This document shows, piece after piece, positions 37,034 to 45,185 of a stretch of 64,000 bases of DNA. The stretch's first letter is position 1. The number at the start of each line of letters is the position of its first letter. The notes beneath the pieces were generated by a model, which searched no databases, was not told the origin of the DNA, and was given only the letters and a program-made list of their open reading frames with translations. Source of the stretch: Pacificispira spongiicola (GTDB taxonomy: Bacteria > Pseudomonadota > Alphaproteobacteria > UBA8366 > Aestuariispiraceae); contig NZ_JABBNT010000008.1 of NCBI RefSeq assembly GCF_012926505.1, forward strand, positions 1 to 64,000, given 5' to 3'. Both the position numbers and the translations under genes were made by a program.

Positions 37034-38083
37034 ATGTTGAAGAAAGTCGGCGTTGCGCTGGTCGTGGCGGGGGGACTGGCGGCGGGACTGTTCGGGATGC
37101 TGGCGGCGCCGGTCGCAGCCCAGGCCCAGGACGTCACGCTGAAGCTTCACCAATTTCTACCCTTGCAGGCGACCATTCCGTCGGGCTTCCTGCAGCCTTG
37201 GATCGAAAAGGTGCAGGCGGAATCCGGTGGGCGGATTAAGATCGAACACTATCCGTCGATGCAACTGGGCGGCGCGCCCCCACAATTGATCCAGCAAGCG
37301 ACGGACGGCGCGGTCGATATGATCTGGACCGTGCTGGGCTACACGCCGGGCCGATTCCCGCGGGCCGAGGCGTTTGAGCTGCCCTTCGTCCCGGCGGACG
37401 CGGTCGGGACGTCCGTCGCGTTCCAGGAATATGCCGAAAAGTATATGGCGGATGATTTTCCGGGTTTGAAGATTATTGCGGTGCACACCCATGGACCGGG
37501 GCTGATCCATTCTACGAAGCCGATCAACAAGCTGGAAGACATCAAGGGCGTGAAGCTGCGCGGGCCGACGCGCGTGACGGCGCAGACGCTGGAAACCCTC
37601 GGCGCGACGGCGATCAGCATGCCGGTTCCGTCGGTGCCGGAGGCCCTGTCGAAAGGCATTATCGACGGCGCGGTCATTCCCTGGGAAGTGACACTGCCGC
37701 GGGAGATGAGCGAACTGGCCGAAAGCCATACCGGCTTTTCCGGCAAGCATGGCCTTTATACCGCCACCTTTGTCTTCACCATGAACCAGACCCGCTATGA
37801 CAATCTGCCGGACGATCTGAAAAAGGTGATCGACGACAATTCCGGCGTCATGGCCGCTGCCTGGGCGGGACGGGTGATGGAGGAAGGAGACGCCGCGGGC
37901 CTTAAGGCGGCGCGGGATGCGGGCAACACCATCATAACCCTGGACGAGGCGGAAACGCAGCGTTGGATCGATGCCTCCGCGCCTGTCATCGATGCGTGGA
38001 TCGACGCAATGGATGATCGCGATATTGACGGTCAGGCGCTTGTGGACGCGGCACAGTCACTGATCGCCAAAAACACGGAATAA
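37034..38083 (+). CDS. TRAP transporter solute-binding protein (DctP family)
   Basis: 349 aa. A signal peptide (cleaved near 'VAAQAQD') precedes the TRAP fold: 'HQFLPLQATIPSGFLQPW' and 'LGGAPPQLIQQATDGAVDMIWT'. The family Arg that binds the carboxylate is visible in 'GVKLRGPTRV'. ATG 37034 follows GGAAGGAAG; an upstream start at 36947 would lie outside the signal peptide. No DctQ or DctM membrane subunits are adjacent, so it must use a transporter encoded elsewhere or be a stand-alone receptor. Confidence 0.92.
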   Translation: MLKKVGVALVVAGGLAAGLFGMLAAPVAAQAQDVTLKLHQFLPLQATIPSGFLQPWIEKVQAESGGRIKIEHYPSMQLGGAPPQLIQQATDGAVDMIWTVLGYTPGRFPRAEAFELPFVPADAVGTSVAFQEYAEKYMADDFPGLKIIAVHTHGPGLIHSTKPINKLEDIKGVKLRGPTRVTAQTLETLGATAISMPVPSVPEALSKGIIDGAVIPWEVTLPREMSELAESHTGFSGKHGLYTATFVFTMNQTRYDNLPDDLKKVIDDNSGVMAAAWAGRVMEEGDAAGLKAARDAGNTIITLDEAETQRWIDASAPVIDAWIDAMDDRDIDGQALVDAAQSLIAKNTE

Positions 38084-38153
38084 GGCGGTTCGGCGGATGC
38101 TCAAAAGCGGGTCCCGCTTGTCGCCGTCGCGACCGCGGGATCCTCTTCGAAAT

Positions 38154-38660
38154 TCAAGGTTTTTCTCCCAGTCTCGTCGACAGACGGGGCCAGACCAACC
38201 GGTCCAGTGAGAGGGCCCCGGGCCCGCGCGCGATCAGATACAGCAACAAGGCCGCCCAGGTTCCATGCACTGCATAGGCGCCGGGATAGACGAAAACCTG
38301 GATGACCAGCGTCATTCCAAGCAACCCCAATGCCGACGCGCGCGTCGCCAATCCGACCAGCAACAGGATCGGCAGGACGTGTTCCGCCGTCGCCGCCATA
38401 TACGCCGCCGGTTCCGCGGGGATCAGCGGCAGTTTGTATTCTTCCTCGAACAGGAAAACGGTCGACGGGCCCAAGCTGGGCCAGCCGAATTCGTACCGCC
38501 CGTCGATGATGTTTACTGCAAAGCCGGTGATCTTGGTCTGACCTGACAGCCAGAATGTGGCGGCCAGTGAAAACCGCGCCAGCAGGGCGATAAGGGATTC
38601 CGGAAAACTGCTGCAAAGCCCCCGCAGTTTTTCCAGGTTTGATACCAATGCCGCGTTCAT
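38154..38660 (-). CDS. DoxX-family membrane protein of the bufferin cluster
   Basis: 168 aa with four hydrophobic helices. 'ARFSLAATFWLSGQTKI' is a typical DoxX start. DoxX proteins are often encoded with bufferin (DUF2282) peptides and their maturation enzymes. Its role is not established, though membrane redox functions have been suggested. ATG 38660 follows GGAGGAAAC; the longer frame upstream overlaps the preceding gene. It is the last gene of the four-gene minus-strand operon. Confidence 0.87.
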   Translation of the reverse strand: MNAALVSNLEKLRGLCSSFPESLIALLARFSLAATFWLSGQTKITGFAVNIIDGRYEFGWPSLGPSTVFLFEEEYKLPLIPAEPAAYMAATAEHVLPILLLVGLATRASALGLLGMTLVIQVFVYPGAYAVHGTWAALLLYLIARGPGALSLDRLVWPRLSTRLGEKP

Positions 38661-38673
38661 GGTGTTTCCTCCG

Positions 38674-39429
38674 CTACTCTTCTTTTTCGACGATTCCGCC
38701 CCGAACAAGGCGCCCCAGTACGATTTCCAGGTCAGGCTCCCGCCCGGTTTCAACGGTGCGGGCAAAGGCTTCGTTCAGCGTCGCCCCTTCGGTCAGTGCG
38801 GACAGCACCAGATAGGTTGCCGGGTCCAGTGACTGAATGGAAACGTCCTGATCCGGTCGCGTGACCATTCCGAATTCCGGCCCGTCCGGTGAAACGCCGG
38901 ACATGCCGTTTCCGTCGCGATGCGATTGCCAAATGCGGATCGCGGCGTACCGGAAGGACAGGAGTCGGCAGGATTGAACGAACCGAAATGTTCGGGCACC
39001 GAGACTGTCGCCCATCCTTGCGAAATCGTCAGGCGAAAGGACCGCTTCATCCGCTGCATGCAGGACCTGATGATAGGTCGATTCCAACCGCGCGACCTCG
39101 TGCAGATAGGGCACTTGATGCGCCGGTGGGAAGTGTTCCAGGAAATCGGGGAAAGTGTTGCCATATTCCGCGACGATGGGGGATAGGGGCGGTTCTTCGT
39201 CGATATAGGCATGTGCCGTCGCGTTGAAGAAATCGTCGCCGACCAATTGCCGGACGGTTGGAAATCGATCCGCCAGTGCCTGGCGCAGACCGACCACGAA
39301 ATTGTTCCGATAAACGGCGAAGCGCTGCGGCAGCGTGCGGCAGTTTCCGGGGGCAAGGCTGGCCGGTATCGGCTGCGCCGCGTCCCGGATCGCGGCCGCG
39401 ACGGGGCGGTGGTCCAGGTCCCGGGTCAT
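38674..39429 (-). CDS. DUF2063 (BufC/HvfC-type) partner of the bufferin maturase
   Basis: 251 aa. The N-terminal DUF2063 domain is visible in 'RFAVYRNNFVVGLRQALADRFPTVRQLVGDDFF' and 'YIDEEPPLSPIVAEYGNTFPDFL'. The C-terminal part resembles a winged-helix-like extension. Members work with MNIO enzymes, probably as a precursor-recognition partner, to modify Cys residues of the bufferin peptide. It overlaps the MNIO gene by ATGA (39426-39429). The assignment rests on sequence and operon order. Confidence 0.85.
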   Translation of the reverse strand: MTRDLDHRPVAAAIRDAAQPIPASLAPGNCRTLPQRFAVYRNNFVVGLRQALADRFPTVRQLVGDDFFNATAHAYIDEEPPLSPIVAEYGNTFPDFLEHFPPAHQVPYLHEVARLESTYHQVLHAADEAVLSPDDFARMGDSLGARTFRFVQSCRLLSFRYAAIRIWQSHRDGNGMSGVSPDGPEFGMVTRPDQDVSIQSLDPATYLVLSALTEGATLNEAFARTVETGREPDLEIVLGRLVRGGIVEKEE

Positions 39430-40358
39430 GCCGCCGCTCCAGGATTGGCGCGCCGGGCGGACCGAACCGTTGCGGCACGCCTGCGGGCATCGTCCACTTC
39501 ATGCAGAAGAATTTCCAGCGGCGGCGGGTCGGTATCCCATTCGATCAGGACCGGCACATCGGGACAGCGGGCAAGCGCGCGTTCATACAAGGACCACACG
39601 GCCTCGTCGACCGGGGCCCCATGGGTGTCTATCAGCAGGGGCGAGCCGTCGGGCAGTGTCTCCCGCGAAAAACCTGCTAAATGGATTTCGCCGGTGCTCT
39701 CCAGCGGCAGGCTGTCCAACAACCGTGCCGCGTCCAGCCCAAGATTGACGGCGCTGACAAAGACGTTGTTCACATCCAGCAGCAGCCCGCATCCGGTTTG
39801 CCGGACCAGGGCGGATAGGAAGTCGCCTTCCGAAATCGTGTTTTCCGCGTGGGTCAGATAGACGGACGGATTTTCGATCAGGACCGGTCGGCCGATATGA
39901 TCCTGGAATTGGGAAACCCGGTCCGCGATATGGCGCAGGGATGCCATCGTATAGGGGACGGGCAGCAAGTCGTTCAGATAAATGCCGTCCTGCCGCGACC
40001 AGGCGAGATGTTCCGAAAACAGGGCGGGACGATAGGTTTCTTCCAACCGCTTTAATCGATCCAGATGGTCGATGTCGAGTGGATCGCCCCCGCCCAGGGA
40101 GAGGCCGACGCCATGGATGGACAGGTCGGTTCGATCCCCCAGGGCACGCAGCATGGCAGGCATGGAGCCGCCGTCGACCATGTAATTTTCGGCATGGACT
40201 TCCACGAAATCCAGCCGGTCCAGATGGTCGAAGACCGCCGGAAAATAGTGTGGCTTGAAACCGATTCCGGCCCGCAGCGATCCATCGGGTCGGGACGGGA
40301 TCGTGCGGGCCGGTTTCGATACTGCCGTGGCCGGTCCGGTAGTGGGGCCCTGCACCAT
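39426..40358 (-). CDS. MNIO-family (DUF692) bufferin maturase
   Basis: 310 aa TIM-barrel protein of the multinuclear non-heme iron oxygenase family. Candidate metal ligands lie in 'EVHAENYM', 'SIHGVGLSLG', 'SEHLAW', 'LLDVNNVFV', 'EIHLAGF' and 'IDTHGAPV'. MNIO enzymes modify Cys residues of ribosomal peptides, for instance to thiooxazole or oxazolone-type groups. It follows the bufferin precursor gene by 27 bases and overlaps the partner gene. The first 25 residues are low-complexity and may not be structured. Confidence 0.92.
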   Translation of the reverse strand: MVQGPTTGPATAVSKPARTIPSRPDGSLRAGIGFKPHYFPAVFDHLDRLDFVEVHAENYMVDGGSMPAMLRALGDRTDLSIHGVGLSLGGGDPLDIDHLDRLKRLEETYRPALFSEHLAWSRQDGIYLNDLLPVPYTMASLRHIADRVSQFQDHIGRPVLIENPSVYLTHAENTISEGDFLSALVRQTGCGLLLDVNNVFVSAVNLGLDAARLLDSLPLESTGEIHLAGFSRETLPDGSPLLIDTHGAPVDEAVWSLYERALARCPDVPVLIEWDTDPPPLEILLHEVDDARRRAATVRSARRANPGAAA

Positions 40359-40385
40359 GGCGTCAGTCTCCTAGTCGGACTGGGG

Positions 40386-40697
40386 TCAGCTCTTCTCTTC
40401 GAAGGCTTCCAACTGGCCATGGCCGGTGGGGGAGGTCGGCGATTCCGTTTCCGTGCAGGTACCGGCGGGGACCAGTTTCCAGGCGTTGCCCTGATAGTCG
40501 CGCACGGCGGTTCCGGCGCAGGTTGTGCCCGGACCGGCGGCGCAATCGTTCGCCCCCTTCATGGAAACGCCGAAGCATTTTTCTTTATCGGCGGCGGCGG
40601 CCGGTGCGGCGACGCCCGCTGCCAGGACGGACCCCAAGGCCGTAGCGAGCGCGAGGGAGGTGACGAGGCCGGAACGGGTTTTTACAGACGCGGACAT
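40386..40697 (-). CDS. Bufferin-type precursor peptide (DUF2282)
   Basis: 103 aa. A signal peptide (residues 1-36, ending AAPAAAA) precedes a core with four Cys: C41, C52, C60 and C81 ('EKCFGV', '[13 protein letters not shown]', 'PAGTC'). This matches DUF2282 bufferins, periplasmic metallophores reported to be modified by MNIO enzymes and to bind copper. The C-terminal tail after C81 is charged and variable. ATG 40697 follows GGAG; an upstream start at 40712 would add five residues. It is the first gene of the operon. Confidence 0.9.
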   Translation of the reverse strand: MSASVKTRSGLVTSLALATALGSVLAAGVAAPAAAADKEKCFGVSMKGANDCAAGPGTTCAGTAVRDYQGNAWKLVPAGTCTETESPTSPTGHGQLEAFEEKS

Positions 40698-40738
40698 GGG
40701 ATACTCCATCATTCGTTTTTCGATGTGGATTATCTAGC

Positions 40739-40762
40739 AACGAAAACTGTTTTTCGCAGTTC
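40739..40762 (-). promoter_or_regulatory. ECF-sigma-like promoter of the bufferin operon
   Basis: On the minus strand, GAAC (40762-40759), then 16 bases, then CGTT (40742-40739), matches the general ECF promoter pattern. The -10 element is 42 bases before the precursor start. A sigma-70-like TAGATAAT is also nearby on the same strand. Bufferin operons in other bacteria are known targets of ECF sigma factors, but none is encoded in this window. Confidence 0.35.
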
Positions 40763-40813
40763 AAGTCGGTTCACGACTTCGCGACGGGTCTGTGACCGGA
40801 ATTGTGATTGGGA

Positions 40814-42010
40814 TCACGCGTCCTGCCCCGCCGCCCATCCGCTGGACCACGCCCATTGGAAATTGTAGCCGCCCAACCAGCCGGTGACATCCACGGCCTC
40901 CCCCACGGCATACAGACCGGGCACCGATTTCGCCGCCATGGTCTTGGACGACAGGGCGCCCGTATCGATGCCGCCGACCGTGACTTCCGCCTTGGCATAG
41001 CCTTCGTTGCCCGTCGGCACGATACGCCATGCGTTCAACGTGTTGCCCAGGACGGTCAGCGCCTTGTCGGCAACTTCACCCACGGGACGTTTCGGGACGA
41101 AGCGTTCGGCAAAGCCGGTCGCCAAACGGGCCGGTAGAAGTTCCGACAAAACCGTCTGGGTTTCGGCTTTCGCGCGTTCCCGCTTCCGTTCCAACAAAAA
41201 GTCCGCTGCGTCGCGATCGGGCAGCAGGTTCACCGAAATCGCGGCCCCGTCCGGCAGGTAGGACGATACTTGCAGGATCGCCGGGCCCGACAATCCGCGA
41301 TGGGTGAACAGCACGGCCTCCCGAAACTGCGTCTTTCCGGTCGATACAACCGCGTCGAAGGACAGGCCGCTCAATCCCCGCATGAAATCCAGGTCCGCCT
41401 CGCTGAAGGTCAGCGGGACGAGACCCGCCCGCGTCTGCGCGATCGGTAAGCCGAAGCGGCGCGCTATGTCATAGGCGAAGCCGGTCGCCCCCATCTTGGG
41501 GATCGACAAGCCGCCGGTCGCGAGGACGAGCGAGTCCGATGTGAACGGTCCTTTCTGCGTCGAGACGGTAAAGCGATCCGGCTTTTCGATGGCGGTGACC
41601 GTATGGCCCAGGCGCAGGTCGACCCCGGCGTCGCGGCATTCGCCGACCAGCATATCGACGATCTGGCGCGCCGACCCGTCGCAGAACAACTGCCCCAGGG
41701 TCTTTTCGTGCCAGGCGATGCCGTGGCGGTTCACCAGATCGATGAAATCGTTCTGGGTATATCGGGCCAGGGCGGATTTACAGAAATGCGGATTGGCGGA
41801 CAGGAAATTTCGCGGTGCCGCCGTCAGATTGGTGAAGTTACAGCGTCCGCCGCCGGAAATCAGGATTTTCTTTCCCGGTTCGTCGGCATGGTCGATCAAC
41901 AGGACTCGCCGCCCCCGCAGACCCGCCTGCCAGGCACACATCATGCCCGCCGCGCCCGCGCCGATCACGATGACGTCGAATTCGCTTTCGCTATTTGGCG
42001 TGTCCGGCAT
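40814..42010 (-). CDS. BaiN/HI0933-family FAD-dependent oxidoreductase
   Basis: 398 aa flavoprotein with GAGAAG as the FAD-binding motif ('VIGAGAAGMM') near the N terminus and 'ILISGGGRCNFTN', the hallmark of the HI0933/BaiN/YhiN group. 'LYAVGEAVDVTGWLGGYNFQWAWSSG' closes the FAD domain. The cellular role of this family is not known in most bacteria. It is transcribed divergently from a GMC oxidoreductase gene across a 205-base region. Confidence 0.9.
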   Translation of the reverse strand: MPDTPNSESEFDVIVIGAGAAGMMCAWQAGLRGRRVLLIDHADEPGKKILISGGGRCNFTNLTAAPRNFLSANPHFCKSALARYTQNDFIDLVNRHGIAWHEKTLGQLFCDGSARQIVDMLVGECRDAGVDLRLGHTVTAIEKPDRFTVSTQKGPFTSDSLVLATGGLSIPKMGATGFAYDIARRFGLPIAQTRAGLVPLTFSEADLDFMRGLSGLSFDAVVSTGKTQFREAVLFTHRGLSGPAILQVSSYLPDGAAISVNLLPDRDAADFLLERKRERAKAETQTVLSELLPARLATGFAERFVPKRPVGEVADKALTVLGNTLNAWRIVPTGNEGYAKAEVTVGGIDTGALSSKTMAAKSVPGLYAVGEAVDVTGWLGGYNFQWAWSSGWAAGQDA

Positions 42011-42215
42011 GGGTCCCTTCCCGGCCCGTTGCGACCGGGATGGGGTTTACAGGCATGCCGGTGCCCCGGCAATCCCGACGGTCAGTGCAGGTATCGTAAC
42101 CCCGACCAATAAAGCATCCCTGTTTCTTGGGAGCGCCAGAAGGCTTTCCCGCGACAGCAACTCCGGTTAGCGTCGTTTTCGAAAATGAATACAGTTTTTT
42201 GGGAGGTGCTTCACC

Positions 42216-43829
42216 ATGGAATTCGATTACGTCATCGTCGGGGGCGGGTCCGCCGGATGCGTGCTGGCCAATCGGTTGAGTGCGGACGGCAAGACCACGG
42301 TATGCCTGATCGAGGCAGGTGGCGAAGACCGTAATCCCTGGATTCATATTCCCGCTGGTTACATCAAGACGATGGTCGATCCGTCGGTGAACTGGCTGTT
42401 CGAAACCGCACCCAACCCGAATACGGACAACCGGCCGCTGCCCGTGCCGCGCGGCAAGGTCCTGGGCGGGTCCAGTGCGATCAATGCCATGCTGTATGTG
42501 CGCGGGCAGGCGCGCGATTACGACGATTGGGCGCAGCGCGGCTGCACCGGCTGGTCCTATGACGACGTGCTGCCCTATTTCAAGAAATCGGAAAACCGGG
42601 AACAGGGCGGCGATGAATATCGGGGATCCGGCGGTCCGTTGAATGTCACGATGCCGACGGAAACCTATGATGTGCTGGACCGCGTGATCGATGCGGCGGG
42701 GGAATTGGGCTATCCGATGCGCCACGATTACAACGGCGCGTCGCAGACCGGGTTTTCCTACTTTCAAGTGACGCAGAAGGACGGGCGCCGCTTCAGTTCG
42801 AAAAAGGCCTATCTGGAACCCGCACGGTCGCGCCCGAACCTGACCGTTCTGACGAAGACGCGCGCGCTGAAGGTCCTGTTTGACGGCAAGCGGGCGACGG
42901 GTCTTTCGGTCCGTCGCAACGGTCGGGTCGAAACCGTCGCCGCGCGGGGGGAGGTAATCCTGTCGGCCGGTGGGGTTCAGTCGCCGCAACTGCTGGAGCT
43001 GTCGGGTGTCGGCGATGGCGAGCGGCTGCGTGGCCTGGGTATCGATACGGTCCATCATCTGCCCGATGTCGGGGAGAACCTGCAGGATCATTATGTCGCG
43101 CGGTTGGCCTATAAACTGACCGGCGTGGAAAGCCTGAACCGGATGACGCGCGGCCTTCCGCTGATGAAGGAATTGGTGCGGTTCCTGGTATCGCGGCGCG
43201 GGGCGTTGACCATGCCGGCGGGAATCGTCGTCGGCTTCGCGAAAAGCAGCCCCGACCTGGAAGAAGCGGATATCCAATATCACATCGCCAATGCGACCTT
43301 TGCCGATCCCAAGAAACGGGTATTCCATCCCTTCCCGGGTTTGACGTTGGCTCCGTGCCAGTTGCGGCCCGAAAGCAAGGGGCATGTTCATGCCTTGTCG
43401 CCCGATATCGGCAAGGCCCCGGAAATCCAACCGAATTTCCTGAGCACCCCGAAAGATCGCGAAATCCTGCTGGCCGGTATCCGGCTGGCGCGGAAACTGA
43501 CCGGCATGCCCGCCTTGGCGCCGCATATCGTGTCGGAAATTGCTCCCGGCGCGGATATCGGCAGTGACGAAGCCTTGCTGGACTACGCCGCGAAGACGGG
43601 CGCGACCCTGTATCACCCGGTCAGCACCTGCCGCATGGGAGGGGACGAGGCCTCCGTCGTCGACCCGCGTCTGAAGGTGCGCGGCGTGGAAGGATTGCGG
43701 GTCGTCGATGCGTCGATCATGCCGTTCCTGATCAGCGGCAATACGAACGCGCCGACGATGATGATCGCGGAAAAGGCATCGGATATGATCCTGGAGGATG
43801 CACGGAATGCAGGTCAGCGCGCTGCATGA
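42216..43829 (+). CDS. GMC-family oxidoreductase (choline-dehydrogenase-like)
   Basis: 537 aa. FAD-binding GGGSAG near residue 10, '[18 protein letters not shown]' and '[13 protein letters not shown]' are GMC signatures. The catalytic His lies in '[11 protein letters not shown]' near residue 468, with a second conserved Asn in '[10 protein letters not shown]'. It oxidises an alcohol to an aldehyde or ketone. It is followed by a TauD-like dioxygenase gene that starts within its 3' end, so the two may share a pathway. The substrate is unknown. GGGAGG is well placed before the ATG. Confidence 0.92.
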   Translation: MEFDYVIVGGGSAGCVLANRLSADGKTTVCLIEAGGEDRNPWIHIPAGYIKTMVDPSVNWLFETAPNPNTDNRPLPVPRGKVLGGSSAINAMLYVRGQARDYDDWAQRGCTGWSYDDVLPYFKKSENREQGGDEYRGSGGPLNVTMPTETYDVLDRVIDAAGELGYPMRHDYNGASQTGFSYFQVTQKDGRRFSSKKAYLEPARSRPNLTVLTKTRALKVLFDGKRATGLSVRRNGRVETVAARGEVILSAGGVQSPQLLELSGVGDGERLRGLGIDTVHHLPDVGENLQDHYVARLAYKLTGVESLNRMTRGLPLMKELVRFLVSRRGALTMPAGIVVGFAKSSPDLEEADIQYHIANATFADPKKRVFHPFPGLTLAPCQLRPESKGHVHALSPDIGKAPEIQPNFLSTPKDREILLAGIRLARKLTGMPALAPHIVSEIAPGADIGSDEALLDYAAKTGATLYHPVSTCRMGGDEASVVDPRLKVRGVEGLRVVDASIMPFLISGNTNAPTMMIAEKASDMILEDARNAGQRAA

Positions 43830-44664
43830 CGATTTCGGGGTCGCCGTATCGGGCGTCGATCTGAACGACGTGACGGCGGATCGCCTGTATCCGGAAATAA
43901 GGGCGCTTTTCGAAACGCACTCGTTGCTGCTGTTCCGAAACCAAAGCCTGTCCGATGCGGCGCATCTGGCATTGGGCGAATTGTTCGGGCCGCTGGAAGA
44001 CCGGCTGGACCGACCGAAGCCGGAAATTGCCCCGGTCGCGAATGTCGGAGAGGACGGCAGCATCATCGCCACCGAACGCGACATGCGCCTGTTGAACCTG
44101 AAGGCCAATTTCCTCTGGCATACGGATAGTACATTTCTGCCGGTTCCGGCGCTGGCCAATATCCTGCGGGCGCGGAGCCTGCCGGACCGGGACGGGAATA
44201 CGGAATTCGCGTCCAGCCGGGCCGGGTTCGCGCGGCTGCCGAAATCCGTGCAGGGGCGGTTGCGCCGCACGGTCTTCAAACACCGCTATTCCCATTCCCG
44301 TCGAAAAATCGACCCGGAATTGGCACAGGGCGCTCAGTTCCACAAATGGCCGGATCAAGTCTGGCGCGCCGTATGGCGAAACCCGGTGACCGGTGCGGAA
44401 TCTCTTTATGTCGCGTCCCATGTCTGCGCGGTCGATGGGGTGGAGGATGCGGCGGCGCAGGCATTCGTCGACGATCTCGTTACCGGTATGACCGGGCCCG
44501 ACCATGTCTATTCCCATCAATGGAAACTGGGCGATGTCTTGATCTGGGACGAGCGCGCGATCCTGCATCGCGGGACGCCCTGGCCCTACGAACAGAAGCG
44601 GGACCTCGCCAGTATTTGCGTGTCCCTGCGCAATGTCGACGGTTTGGCGGAAATGCGGGCCTGA
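43807..44664 (+). CDS. TauD/TfdA-family 2-oxoglutarate-dependent dioxygenase
   Basis: 285 aa. The iron facial triad is His105, Asp107 ('LWHTDST') and His254 ('ILHRGTP'), and Arg265 ('QKRDLAS') should bind 2-oxoglutarate. The start overlaps the GMC gene by 23 bases. ATG 43807 has GGAGG nine bases upstream; ATG 43798 is directly adjacent to it and is less likely. Close relatives act on 2,4-D, taurine or alkyl sulfates and aromatics, so a substrate cannot be named. Confidence 0.9.
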   Translation: MQVSALHDDFGVAVSGVDLNDVTADRLYPEIRALFETHSLLLFRNQSLSDAAHLALGELFGPLEDRLDRPKPEIAPVANVGEDGSIIATERDMRLLNLKANFLWHTDSTFLPVPALANILRARSLPDRDGNTEFASSRAGFARLPKSVQGRLRRTVFKHRYSHSRRKIDPELAQGAQFHKWPDQVWRAVWRNPVTGAESLYVASHVCAVDGVEDAAAQAFVDDLVTGMTGPDHVYSHQWKLGDVLIWDERAILHRGTPWPYEQKRDLASICVSLRNVDGLAEMRA

Positions 44665-44666
44665 CG

Positions 44667-45185
44667 ATGCTTCCTGATTTCCGAACGGTACGTCTGTCGC
44701 TGCGCCCTCGGACCATGGCGGACTACGACGCCTGCCTAGAAATGGATCGCGATCCGGAGGTTCTGCGTTACGTCCATCCGCCGTGGACGAACGAGGCGGA
44801 GCATAAGCGTTTCTTGAAAGACCGGTTGTCGGTTTCGCTGGGAGAGGGTCTCGGCTATTGGTCGATCTTTCCCAACGACAATCCGGACCGTTTCCTGGGG
44901 TGGGTCATGTTGGTTCCCTATGACGGGGTCGGGCCGGACATCGAAATCGGGTGGCGGCTGAACCAAAATGCCTGGGGGAAGGGCTACGCGACGGAGGCCG
45001 CGCATCCTGTCGCGGTTTATGCGTTTCGGACTTTGGGGCTGCCGCGTTTGGTGACCAATATCGACACGGGCAATCTGGGTTCCCTGCGCGTCGCGGAAAA
45101 GATCGGCATGAAGGCGGGCGATACTTTTCCTTTCGACGGCGCGGTCTTTCGCCGATTCACGATGGTGGAAGACGACCTTACCTAA
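44667..45185 (+). CDS. GNAT-family N-acetyltransferase (RimJ/RimL-like)
   Basis: 172 aa. 'VRLSLRPRTMADYDACLEMDRDPEVLRYV' is the RimJ/RimL-type start, and the acetyl-CoA-binding segment is 'NQNAWGKGYATEAA' near residue 107. 'NLGSLRVAEKIGMK' is the usual last motif. It starts 2 bases after the TauD-like stop, possibly in the same transcript. Its stop overlaps that of the next minus-strand gene by 3 bases. Targets in the family range from proteins to small amines. Confidence 0.9.
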   Translation: MLPDFRTVRLSLRPRTMADYDACLEMDRDPEVLRYVHPPWTNEAEHKRFLKDRLSVSLGEGLGYWSIFPNDNPDRFLGWVMLVPYDGVGPDIEIGWRLNQNAWGKGYATEAAHPVAVYAFRTLGLPRLVTNIDTGNLGSLRVAEKIGMKAGDTFPFDGAVFRRFTMVEDDLT

